Source: an uncultured Marinosulfonomonas sp. (GTDB lineage: Bacteria; Pseudomonadota; Alphaproteobacteria; Rhodobacterales; Rhodobacteraceae). From it: DNA of 7,194 nucleotides. The stretch lies in NCBI GenBank assembly GCA_947311455.1, contig CAMZKY010000281.1, positions 1 to 7,194 on the forward strand, read 5' to 3'. The position numbers and the translations under genes are program-made. The notes under the pieces are model-generated. The model made no database searches and was not told where the DNA came from. It was given only the letters and a program-made list of their open reading frames with translations. Shown one piece after another: positions 1 through 6,403 of this stretch; positions within the stretch are counted from its first letter, which is position 1; each line of letters starts with the position of its first letter.

Positions 1-240
1 GCGGGCCTGTTTGTGCAGCCTGATCCCGGCCCGGTGCTGGCCAATACCGGCATCAACGCCCTAAGTTTTCAAACTCCCGTCAGCCCAGGTGACGAAATCT
101 ATGTGCGCCTCACCGCCAAACGCAAAACCCGCCGCACCGATAGTTACGGCGAAGTGCGCTGGAACGCGACATTGTATAATCAACACGATGAACAGGTTGC
201 CGAATATGAGCTTTTGACCATGGTGGCTTATTTCCGTTAA
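1..240 (+). CDS. paaZ: PaaZ, C-terminal end (oxepin-CoA hydrolase / aldehyde dehydrogenase), 5' partial
   Basis: Only the last 79 codons are present; the frame is open from base 1 to the TAA at 238-240. The segment matches the end of the C-terminal MaoC-like (hotdog) hydratase domain of PaaZ. Recognisable blocks are PGPVLANTGI (about residues 8-17), the TPVSPGDEIYVRLTAKRKT block and the closing YGEVRW...LLTMVAYFR strands, all close to the enterobacterial PaaZ tail as I remember it. In full-length PaaZ the hydratase domain opens the ring of oxepin-CoA and an N-terminal aldehyde dehydrogenase domain oxidises the resulting semialdehyde, in cytoplasmic aerobic phenylacetate degradation. The dehydrogenase domain and the hydratase catalytic residues lie outside the window, so whether this protein is a fusion or a stand-alone hydratase cannot be seen. 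paaX follows after 8 bp, which supports the assignment. Confidence 0.85.
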   Translation, partial: AGLFVQPDPGPVLANTGINALSFQTPVSPGDEIYVRLTAKRKTRRTDSYGEVRWNATLYNQHDEQVAEYELLTMVAYFR

Positions 241-248
241 AAGGGGGC

Positions 249-1049
249 ATGGATCCTATTGCCCCACTTATTCAAAACTTTCATGCCGAAGGCCGCCCGC
301 GTGTGTGGTCTTTGGTGATTACCATTTTTGGCGATGCGGTTAAGCATCGCGGCGGGCATATTGCCGGTGTGCGATTGCAAACCCTGCTGGAACGGATCGG
401 GATTGAATCCGGCGCAATGCGCACCGCCCTGTCACGGTTGGCCCATGACGGATGGATCACCCGCGAAAGGCAAGGGCGCAACAGCTGTTATCAGCTTAGC
501 CAGCTGGGACACCAAGAATTCGCCTCCGCAACACAGCTGATCTATGGCGCGCCACAAACCAAATCCGTTGACCGCTGGACACTTGCCAGCGGAGAAACAG
601 CGCCGCCCAATTCCATAAAGATCGCGCCACATCTATGGCTGGTGGCCGAGGATGTAGGGGCTGGATATTTATCTGTGTCTGGTGAATTAGGGGTGATCCC
701 CGAGAATTTCTTTTCGCGTATTCTGTCTGATGATCATCGCCGGGCCCTAGATATGCTTTCGCAGGACATTAAATCCGTTTCAAACTCAGATTTGGAACCA
801 CTGGACGCCATGGCTGCACGTACTCTTTTGATCCATCGCTGGCGCCGGATCGTGTTGCGGTTTTCGATACTCCCAAATGAGCTGATGCCGCCCGAATTTC
901 GCGATCCGCCCCCGCATGATGAAATGGCGGCGGCTTACAAACGTTTGGCTCCTATGGCGGAAAAATGGTTGGATTTGCGTGCGGGCAAACTGACCCCTAT
1001 GCCCGCAGCATCCAAAGATTTCGATGCGCGTTTTAGGGATAAGACATAA
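249..1049 (+). CDS. paaX: PaaX-family transcriptional repressor of phenylacetate degradation
   Basis: This 266-aa protein has the PaaX layout. An N-terminal winged helix (about residues 15-90) carries a recognition region around 53-80 with the sequence SGAMRTALSRLAHDGWITRE, which resembles the 'vRTALsRLv.eGWl' signature of PaaX. A PaaX-type middle and C-terminal domain follows (about 105-235, including a MAARTLLIHRWRRIVLR segment). Known family members repress paa operons and are released by phenylacetyl-CoA. E. coli PaaX is longer (about 316 aa), but 260-300 aa is ordinary for alphaproteobacterial members. The start is ATG 249, with a purine-rich AAGGGGG immediately upstream that abuts the paaZ stop. 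The 8-bp gap implies co-transcription with paaZ, so the repressor would be made from an operon it controls. A strong terminator begins at its stop codon. Confidence 0.91.
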   Translation: MDPIAPLIQNFHAEGRPRVWSLVITIFGDAVKHRGGHIAGVRLQTLLERIGIESGAMRTALSRLAHDGWITRERQGRNSCYQLSQLGHQEFASATQLIYGAPQTKSVDRWTLASGETAPPNSIKIAPHLWLVAEDVGAGYLSVSGELGVIPENFFSRILSDDHRRALDMLSQDIKSVSNSDLEPLDAMAARTLLIHRWRRIVLRFSILPNELMPPEFRDPPPHDEMAAAYKRLAPMAEKWLDLRAGKLTPMPAASKDFDARFRDKT

Positions 1050-1086
1050 AAACCCTGCCAAGGGGATTAGCAGGGTTTTCTGTTTT
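1049..1086 (+). terminator. Rho-independent terminator of the paaZ-paaX transcript
   Basis: A perfect 10-bp inverted repeat, AAAACCCTGC (1049-1058) and GCAGGGTTTT (1070-1079), encloses an 11-nt loop. It starts on the last base of the paaX stop codon. The 3' arm ends in TTTT and continues into CTGTTTTT, giving a U-rich tail. The A-run on the 5' side mirrors the U-run, so weak activity in the opposite direction is conceivable, but no minus-strand gene ends here. Confidence 0.8.
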
Positions 1087-1275
1087 TGCCTCGATGCCCC
1101 AAGCTGGGTGGGGGCTCATTATTGGAGCGTCGAGGTTAGCGTTTCATTCGCTATAGGCTTAAGATGACGCTTGATCATGTTGGCTTCGTGATCTTCATCG
1201 GGTTTTCTTGAGGTAATCACATGGCATTTTCGCGGCAGGGTTGATTTTAAGGCACCGTCGCGGCAAGCTGGGCGG

Positions 1276-1611
1276 ATGAAGGCGCCTATTTCCTCATTTC
1301 CGCCAACCCAGATCAGTTTCGATCGCAAGGAGCTGAATACCATCACGTCACTATACGGGCGTATGGTGGCGGCGGGTGAATGGCGGGATTACAGCATGTC
1401 GTTCTTGCGCGATGTTGCAGTTTTTTCGGTGTTCCGCCGCACCGCCGAAAACCCGATCTACCGCATTGAAAAGCGCCCGAAATTGCGCGTGAAACAGAGG
1501 CAATACGCGGTGATCGCCATGGACGGGCATATCCTGAAACGCGGCAATGATCTTAAAACTGTGCTGCGGGTGCTGGAAAAGAAACTGATCCGCGCTGTTG
1601 ATCCGTTATAA
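1276..1611 (+). CDS. DUF2794 family protein (function unknown)
   Basis: This 111-aa protein is recognised as DUF2794, a small alphaproteobacterial family without an assigned function. The characteristic core runs from SFDRKELNTI (about residue 13) through YGRMVAAGEWRDYSM, then FLRDVAVFSVFRR, YRIEKRPKL and the C-terminal LRVLEKKL. It is rich in Arg and Lys with no signal peptide or membrane segment, so it is probably a cytoplasmic protein with an alternating alpha/beta fold. ATG 1276 fits the family, in which a short variable leader precedes the conserved SFDR block. Only a weak GGGCGG lies close upstream, so the ribosome site is poor. The 196 bp before it (1080-1275) hold no other convincing gene or clear promoter. 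The last six bases are shared with the convergent NlpC/P60 gene; both proteins end in Leu-stop on the same TTATAA. Confidence 0.86.
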   Translation: MKAPISSFPPTQISFDRKELNTITSLYGRMVAAGEWRDYSMSFLRDVAVFSVFRRTAENPIYRIEKRPKLRVKQRQYAVIAMDGHILKRGNDLKTVLRVLEKKLIRAVDPL

Positions 1612-2433
1612 ACGCCGCCTTGATGTAACCCCGCCAAAACCTTGCACGGCAATCCGTTCAATGGCTTGATTTAGCGGCTCTTCGGCCACGGCCATATGGT
1701 GCACATTAGCATGAATCAGCGTGTTTTCATCCTTTAGAATTCCCACATGCCCTGCCCAGAAATACAAATCGCCACGTTGGGGCTGCACATTGTCGCCGAT
1801 CAGGGTGCCGACTGTGCGTTCCTGCATATCCGCATCTCCCGGGCAGGCATGGCCACTTAATTGCAGGCCCATTTGCACAAGCCCCGAACAATCAATCCCG
1901 TGAATGCTATTGCCGCCCCAAAGATACGACACCCCCAGAAACATCTCGGCAATCACGACAGGATCATCAATCAAATCCGACATCGGGGTGAGCATTTTAT
2001 GGGGCACATATTCGCCGGAGTTAAGCGTTGCAAAACGATCATCGCGCGCAATAATTTCAACCCGCGCACCAAACCCGAGGCTGCAAATTTCCTCGGCCTT
2101 GAAATTGGCCTCGGGATACAAATGCGTAGCGCGCGCGGATACGAAATGCGTTGGCGTATTGGCTGGCCCCAGATCATCCTGCCGGATATACCCCACATAG
2201 CCCGATTGCACAGCCTGCCCGAATGACCAACCCTCGCGCGTTTCTAACACCCGAAACGCCTCGCCGAATTGCAACTGTCGATCCCGCTTGCCATCTGGTG
2301 TGGCGCGTAAATCCGACACGCTGGCAACAATGCTAAACATATCACCCTCAACGAATTTGGGCGCATCAACCACGCCTTGCAATTCTATTGCGGCAACGCG
2401 GGCATTTGCAGGGGTTAAACGGCGGTCGGTCAT
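1606..2433 (-). CDS. SH3b-NlpC/P60 family cysteine peptidase (C40)
   Basis: This 275-aa protein has an SH3b-like N-terminal half and a C-terminal NlpC/P60 domain (about residues 155-260). The catalytic Cys182 lies in GIDCSGLVQ, His229 in GHVGI and a third polar residue, His241, in HANVHH; the 12-residue spacing from His229 to His241 is the one I recall for characterised SH3b-NlpC/P60 endopeptidases. WGG at 172-174 and RGDLYFW near 220 are further family marks. Such enzymes cleave gamma-D-Glu-diamino acid bonds in peptidoglycan peptides. No signal peptide is visible, which favours a cytoplasmic recycling role over wall hydrolysis (inference). The start is ATG 2433-2431, overlapping the aminopeptidase stop as ATGA and so translationally coupled. 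The frame stays open upstream to 2691, but that stretch lies inside the aminopeptidase gene and is low-complexity, Arg-rich sequence without domain features, so it was excluded. Confidence 0.91.
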   Translation of the reverse strand: MTDRRLTPANARVAAIELQGVVDAPKFVEGDMFSIVASVSDLRATPDGKRDRQLQFGEAFRVLETREGWSFGQAVQSGYVGYIRQDDLGPANTPTHFVSARATHLYPEANFKAEEICSLGFGARVEIIARDDRFATLNSGEYVPHKMLTPMSDLIDDPVVIAEMFLGVSYLWGGNSIHGIDCSGLVQMGLQLSGHACPGDADMQERTVGTLIGDNVQPQRGDLYFWAGHVGILKDENTLIHANVHHMAVAEEPLNQAIERIAVQGFGGVTSRRRL

Positions 2434-3827
2434 AGATTTAACAGATTTGGCAGGGCCTCCAGAATGGCGCGCGTGCCTTGGCCAACCCCGCCTTTGGCGC
2501 GCGCGGGTGCGGCGGTAGGTTGCCATCCGTAAATATCGAAATGCACATAGTTTGGTGTGTGTTCCACAAAGCGGCGCAAAAATAAAGCCGCGGTGATTGT
2601 GCCGGCAAACCCACCCTTGGGCGCGTTGTCCAGATCGCCAATTCCGGGTTCGATCATTGGCTCGTAGGGATCCCAAAACGGCAGTTGCCACAGCGGATCA
2701 GCCACAGAATTTCCTGCCGATTTCAACGCAGTGGCCACTATATCATCCTCCGTAAAAAACGGGGCCAAATCGGGGCCAACGGCAACGCGTGCAGCGCCTG
2801 TCAGGGTGGCCATCGAGATCAGTAAATCCGGCGTTTCCTCATCCGCCAGTGCCAGTGCGTCGGCCAATACCAAACGCCCCTCGGCGTCGGTGTTGTTGAT
2901 TTCAACGGTTAAACCCTTGCGCGAGGTTAAAATATCCTGCGGGCGAAACGCGCTGCCACCGATTGCATTTTCCACCGCAGGCACCAACACCCGCAAACGG
3001 ATTTTCAGACCAAGCGCCATGATCATATGCGCCAATCCCATAACGGCTGCGCTACCGCCCATATCCTTTTTCATCAATCCCATCGACGCACCGGGTTTGA
3101 TATTTAGCCCCCCCGTATCAAAACACACACCTTTGCCAACCAATGTCAGGCTTGGCCCAACATCGCCCCACCGCATATCCAGCAGGCGCGGCGCGCGCGG
3201 CGAGGCACGGCCAACCGCATGGATCATCGGAAAATTTTGGGTCAGTAAATCATCACCAGCAATCACTGTAACCGCCGCATTGTGTTCGTTTGCAAGGGCT
3301 TCAAACGCCACCTGCAATTCCGATGGCCCCAAATCAGACGAAGGCGTGTTGATTAAATCACGGGTCAAGGCCTCGCCTTGGGCAATGATTTCAAGCGTTT
3401 TACCATCAACGCCATCAGGCGCAACAAGCCGCGCTTTTATGTTGGATTGTTCAGCATAACGATCAAATTTATAACCCGCTAGCAGCCAACCAAGGGCGGC
3501 TTCCGAAGCATCAATCCCAGACAGATCACCCGCCAAGTGATACACCCCGGCCGGAAGCGCAGCGGCGGCGCGCGCCACGTGAAATCGCCCGCGAATACGG
3601 CTCTTTGATGTGCCAAATCCCATAACCGCCATCACAGGAATGCCCTGCGCATCGGGCAATAGATGCACATCCCCAAGCGCCCCATCAAACCCAATGGTTC
3701 TAAGCCATGCAACGATGGGCGCGGGCTGGGATGAAATCCAATCTTGGAACGCGTCTTTGCTTACGATTTGAAGCGGGATAGAATTTTTGCTGTCTTTAGC
3801 AAACGTCATTTGCGGATGTTTTTGCAT
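2430..3827 (-). CDS. Leucyl aminopeptidase family protein (M17)
   Basis: This 465-aa two-metal aminopeptidase removes N-terminal residues from peptides in the cytoplasm. The M17 signature NTDAEGRL is at about 312-319, and the metal-site segment VGKGVCFDTGG at about 230-240. The expected ligands are Lys232, Asp237, Asp255, Asp314 and Glu316, with catalytic Lys244 and Arg318. Their spacing equals that of E. coli PepA (270/275/293/352/354; 282/356), so the site looks intact. The N-terminal domain (to about 150) is divergent, as usual. ATG 3827 is chosen because AGG lies 7 nt upstream; ATG 3809 (459 aa, starting MTFAKD) fits my memory of related N-termini but has no ribosome site. A longer frame from a TTG at 3884 is unlikely. 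It is the middle gene of a minus-strand unit: the 125-aa gene ends 72 bp upstream and the NlpC/P60 gene overlaps downstream. Confidence 0.92.
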   Translation of the reverse strand: MQKHPQMTFAKDSKNSIPLQIVSKDAFQDWISSQPAPIVAWLRTIGFDGALGDVHLLPDAQGIPVMAVMGFGTSKSRIRGRFHVARAAAALPAGVYHLAGDLSGIDASEAALGWLLAGYKFDRYAEQSNIKARLVAPDGVDGKTLEIIAQGEALTRDLINTPSSDLGPSELQVAFEALANEHNAAVTVIAGDDLLTQNFPMIHAVGRASPRAPRLLDMRWGDVGPSLTLVGKGVCFDTGGLNIKPGASMGLMKKDMGGSAAVMGLAHMIMALGLKIRLRVLVPAVENAIGGSAFRPQDILTSRKGLTVEINNTDAEGRLVLADALALADEETPDLLISMATLTGAARVAVGPDLAPFFTEDDIVATALKSAGNSVADPLWQLPFWDPYEPMIEPGIGDLDNAPKGGFAGTITAALFLRRFVEHTPNYVHFDIYGWQPTAAPARAKGGVGQGTRAILEALPNLLNL

Positions 3828-3899
3828 GTTCTGGCCTATCAATTCGGTTTGAACACAGCCTAACCGCTTAAGAAAAACCCGCAAGCCCTGAATGATATT

Positions 3900-4277
3900 C
3901 TAAACCGAAAGATCCTGCACATCCCAAACCTCGGTCAGGGAGCAATCGCTAATGCGTAACAGGCGCGCAAGCGTCGCGGCGCGTGCATTTATATCCATAC
4001 CATCGGCGCAGGAATGCAGATTGCGCGCCGCATCTGCTATGCCGATCATACCGATTTGTTCAGCAATCCCGATCAGGGCTTTCGCGCTTTTCGCCAGGAT
4101 CTTTGTTTCACCGGATTTATAAGCCTGATCCACCACAGCCAATCGAATTGCCAATTCTTCCATGGCGCGGCACACCACATTCTGGGCACTCGCCTCGCCC
4201 AATTCAATAAACAGATTTGCCAATCGCACCGAATCCAGTTTGACGGCTTCATTCATCTTTAAATCGATAATATTCAT
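3900..4277 (-). CDS. Conserved hypothetical helical protein, Hpt-like without the phospho-acceptor His
   Basis: This 125-aa protein has no named family that I can assign. It is almost entirely helical by composition. The central stretch, about residues 52-110, reads like a histidine-phosphotransfer domain: AYKSGE, then a helix containing SAKALIGIAEQIG (64-76), then an alanine-rich helix and a final ATLARLLRISDCSL helix. In Hpt proteins the corresponding segment is AAHxLKGxAxxLG. Here Lys66 takes the place of the phosphorylated His and Ile69 that of the following Lys, while Leu68, Gly70, Ala72 and Gly76 are kept. The conserved-looking ends are EASAQNVVCRAMEELA (28-43) and SLTEVWDVQDLSV. ATG 4277 is used; a GTG four codons upstream (4289) and an ATG at 4256 are alternatives, and no start has a strong ribosome site. 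It is the first gene of the unit with the aminopeptidase and is divergent from the carbonic anhydrase gene. Confidence 0.72.
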   Translation of the reverse strand: MNIIDLKMNEAVKLDSVRLANLFIELGEASAQNVVCRAMEELAIRLAVVDQAYKSGETKILAKSAKALIGIAEQIGMIGIADAARNLHSCADGMDINARAATLARLLRISDCSLTEVWDVQDLSV

Positions 4278-4418
4278 AATCTTACCCACAATTTGGCCCC
4301 CACGGACAATCAGACTATCAACGACCTTTCTTTAAAAAAGGTTGCCGTAAAACGATTTATCTCTCGAAATCTAACTAAATGCAGATTAACAATAGACAAA
4401 CAGAACCGGAGCCTTTGA
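4278..4418. promoter_or_regulatory. Divergent intergenic control region
   Basis: This 141-bp AT-rich gap separates the divergent 125-aa gene (minus) and carbonic anhydrase gene (plus), so it must hold at least one promoter for each unit unless read-through occurs. I see no pair of hexamers with consensus spacing on either strand; TTGCCG at 4342-4347 is the nearest -35-like element for the plus strand, without a good -10. The interrupted inverted repeat at 4321-4348 (ACG + ACCTTT / AAAGGT + CGT) is the only obvious symmetric element. The gap ends with GGAG at 4408-4411, the carbonic anhydrase ribosome site. Confidence 0.4.
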
Positions 4419-5075
4419 ATGGATCACGCATCACCATTGCCGTCTTACCTTGTGAAACGGTACCAAGGCTGGAAGGCAACATCGTATGCCGATAACAAAG
4501 TCTGGTACAAACGTTTGGCCGAAGACGGGCAAAACCCGCGTGCCATGATTATTTCCTGCTGTGACAGCCGTGTTCACGTAACATCGATATTCGGAGCGGA
4601 TCAGGGCGAATTTTTCATCCATCGCAACATTGCCAATCTTGTGCCCCCCCACGCCCCCGATGGCGATTATCACGGCACATCCGCGGCGATCGAATTTGCC
4701 GTGACGGGTTTAAAAGTGGCGCATCTGATTGTTTTGGGCCACTCGAATTGCGGCGGGGTAAACGCGTGTTACGATATGTGCAAAGGCCACGCGCCCGAAC
4801 TTGAAGAAAAAACCAGCTTCCTTGGCCGCTGGATGGACATTTTGCGCCCCGGTGTGAATATGGTGGGCAAAATGAATTTAAACGACGAAGTAGAAGAACG
4901 CCGCCAACTGGAAAAAGCGGCGGTGGTTGTGTCGCTTGAAAATCTGATGACATTTCCGTTTATTCAAGAGGCCGTCGAAAATGAATTGATGACAATGCAC
5001 GGATTATGGCATGACATTGGCAAAGGGGAGCTGCTGTCATACGACCCTGAACAGGCATTATTTGTCCCTGTCTAA
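4419..5075 (+). CDS. Beta-class carbonic anhydrase
   Basis: This 218-aa zinc enzyme interconverts CO2 and bicarbonate in the cytoplasm. All active-site motifs are visible: CCDSRV, in which Cys47 is the first zinc ligand and Asp49/Arg51 the catalytic dyad, and LGHSNCGG, with His108 and Cys111 as the other two ligands. The HRNIANLVPP segment (68-77) and the GTSAAIEFAV helix (86-95) are standard for the family. The length is ordinary for plant-type beta enzymes. ATG 4419 is supported by GGAG at 4408-4411 with a 7-nt spacer. The gene opens a plus-strand unit and its 3' end overlaps the start of the oxidoreductase gene in another frame, so the two are probably co-transcribed. A role in supplying bicarbonate for carboxylases or in pH balance is inference from the family. 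Confidence 0.94.
   Translation: MDHASPLPSYLVKRYQGWKATSYADNKVWYKRLAEDGQNPRAMIISCCDSRVHVTSIFGADQGEFFIHRNIANLVPPHAPDGDYHGTSAAIEFAVTGLKVAHLIVLGHSNCGGVNACYDMCKGHAPELEEKTSFLGRWMDILRPGVNMVGKMNLNDEVEERRQLEKAAVVVSLENLMTFPFIQEAVENELMTMHGLWHDIGKGELLSYDPEQALFVPV
5052..5055 (+). promoter_or_regulatory. Ribosome binding site deciding the oxidoreductase start
   Basis: CAGG sits 6 nt before the TTG at 5062, inside the end of the carbonic anhydrase gene. It is the only Shine-Dalgarno-like element near a possible start of the oxidoreductase. The in-frame ATG at 5011 would add 17 residues that do not resemble the family and would give a 65-bp overlap. The out-of-frame ATG at 5075 reaches a stop after three codons. 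Confidence 0.35.
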
Positions 5076-6369
5076 TGCGCCGATAAACCACCCTTTTTGG
5101 TGGGATGATGCTGGCTTGCAGCAGGCGTCGATTGCTTTGCCGTTTTCCGATTTTCCCGACACAATTGAAACCCTTGTTGTGGGGGCGGGGTATTCCGGCC
5201 TTTCTGCCGCGTTAACGCTGGCAAAAGCGGGGCGCGATGTGGTGGTGATTGACGCTAAATCAATTGGCTATGGGTGTTCTTCCCGCAATGGTGGGCAAAT
5301 CGGCCCGTCATTTCACAAGCTGGGGGTAAAAGGGCTAACCACGGCTTTCGGTGAAAAAACCGCGCATAACATTTTGCATGAATCGATGAAATCGCTGGAT
5401 TTCCTGCAGAGCCGCATTCAAAATGAGGGCATTGAATGCGATCTACAATCGGAAATTGGCCGTTTCAAAGGGGCCAGCCGCGCGCATCACTATGGCGAAA
5501 CCGCGCGTGCGAATGAAGATCTGGCAAAGGCTGTCGGCCTTGAATTTGAAATGATTCCAAAAGAAAAGAAAAGCGCTGGTATTGGCAGTAATTTCTATCA
5601 TGGCGGCGCGATTTATCCGCAAGACGGCCTGTTGCAGCCCGCCAAATATGTGCTGGGATTGGCCGGGCGGTGCGCACAAGAGGGGGTGAAAATATTTGCC
5701 CCTGCCCCTGTCCACGCTATTCGGCGCGATGGAAACACATTTACCGCGCACATTGAAAACCGCACCATCACCGCCAAACAAATTCTAATCGCCACAAACG
5801 GTTATTCAGGGCCGGAATTGCCGTTTTACCATCACCGTATCATGCCGCTGCGCTCGGCGATCATCGCAACACAGCCCCTTGATAAGGCGTTGGTTGCGTC
5901 GCTGTTTCCCAATGGACGCCCTGTTGTCGATACGTCGCGGCTTGTTCTCTATTACCGTCCGTCGCCGGATGGTACGCGGATAATTTTCGGGGGGCGTGCT
6001 TTTGATTTGTCGGATCGCCCTGATAAATACGCTCCTGATTTGCACCGGCTGATGACGCGGATTTTTCCAGCGTTGCAAAATGTGGAAATCAGCCACGCGT
6101 GGTCAGGCACCGTTGCTTATACCTTTGATCACAGTCCACATATCGGCCAGAATGACGGGCTGTTTTATACCATGGGATATTGTGGATCAGGTGTTGGGCG
6201 CGCCACTTATTATGGGCATAAGGCGGCGCTTAAGATGCTGGGCCACAAAGGCGGAAAAACTGCGTTGGACGGGCTGGAATTCCCGAATAAAGCTCTTTAT
6301 TCAGGAACGCCTTGGTTTTTACCCGCCGTGTTGCGCTGGAATTCGTTCATGGATCGACTAGGACGATAA
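5062..6369 (+). CDS. NAD(P)/FAD-dependent oxidoreductase, DAO family (PuuB-like)
   Basis: This protein has about 435 aa and the FAD-binding amine/amino-acid oxidase fold (Pfam DAO). After a short HPFWWDD leader, the dinucleotide-binding strand-turn-helix LVVGAGYSGLSAALTLAKAG gives the GxGxxG motif at 41-46, and Asp64 in VVVIDA binds the ribose. SSRNGGQIGPS (about 73-83) is the second flavin contact, and GYCGSGVGRAT (about 372-382) the C-terminal FAD-binding block. The closest relatives by memory are gamma-glutamylputrescine oxidase and sarcosine/glycine-oxidase-like proteins, but the substrate cannot be read from the sequence and no glutamine synthetase-like puuA neighbour is present. The TTG start at 5062 is preferred and overlaps the carbonic anhydrase gene by 14 bp; ATG 5011 is the alternative. 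The stop at 6367-6369 runs into a modest hairpin. Confidence 0.87.
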   Translation: MSLSNAPINHPFWWDDAGLQQASIALPFSDFPDTIETLVVGAGYSGLSAALTLAKAGRDVVVIDAKSIGYGCSSRNGGQIGPSFHKLGVKGLTTAFGEKTAHNILHESMKSLDFLQSRIQNEGIECDLQSEIGRFKGASRAHHYGETARANEDLAKAVGLEFEMIPKEKKSAGIGSNFYHGGAIYPQDGLLQPAKYVLGLAGRCAQEGVKIFAPAPVHAIRRDGNTFTAHIENRTITAKQILIATNGYSGPELPFYHHRIMPLRSAIIATQPLDKALVASLFPNGRPVVDTSRLVLYYRPSPDGTRIIFGGRAFDLSDRPDKYAPDLHRLMTRIFPALQNVEISHAWSGTVAYTFDHSPHIGQNDGLFYTMGYCGSGVGRATYYGHKAALKMLGHKGGKTALDGLEFPNKALYSGTPWFLPAVLRWNSFMDRLGR

Positions 6370-6399
6370 ACCGCTTCCCCGCTCTTGCCGGTTTGTTGT
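6368..6399 (+). terminator. Possible terminator between convergent genes
   Basis: The inverted repeat AAACCG (6368-6373) and CGGTTT (6389-6394) has a 15-nt loop and is followed by GTTGT. It begins within the oxidoreductase stop codon and fills most of the 34-bp gap before the convergent CDGSH gene. The stem is short and the T-tract interrupted, so termination is plausible for the plus strand and weaker for the minus strand. Confidence 0.4.
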
Positions 6400-6403
6400 G
6401 ATC

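Noticed and set aside
1137..1153. Small hairpin TAGCG / CGCTA upstream of DUF2794
   Set aside because: It has only 5 bp, with no T-tract and no conserved regulatory context visible; such stems occur by chance.
1119..1346. 75-codon minus-strand frame overlapping the start of the DUF2794 gene
   Set aside because: It has no ribosome site and no recognised family. The 33-codon part outside DUF2794 (GTG near 1220) has fairly natural composition, so it is the least certain rejection, but nothing supports expression.
2434..2691. 86-residue N-terminal extension of the NlpC/P60 frame
   Set aside because: It lies wholly inside the aminopeptidase gene in another frame, is Arg-rich with no domain features, and the ATG at 2433 forms a classic ATGA overlap and is followed by family-like sequence.
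2731..3459. 242-codon plus-strand open frame
   Set aside because: It is antisense to the M17 aminopeptidase core, whose catalytic residues are all intact; its Ser/Ala/Pro-rich composition is that of a shadow frame.
3828..3884. TTG-started 19-residue extension of the aminopeptidase
   Set aside because: The rare start codon lacks a ribosome site and the added residues do not resemble the family; ATG 3827 has AGG at 7 nt.
5075..5086. ATG overlapping the carbonic anhydrase stop (TAATG)
   Set aside because: It looks like a coupled start but is in the wrong frame and reaches TAA after three codons.
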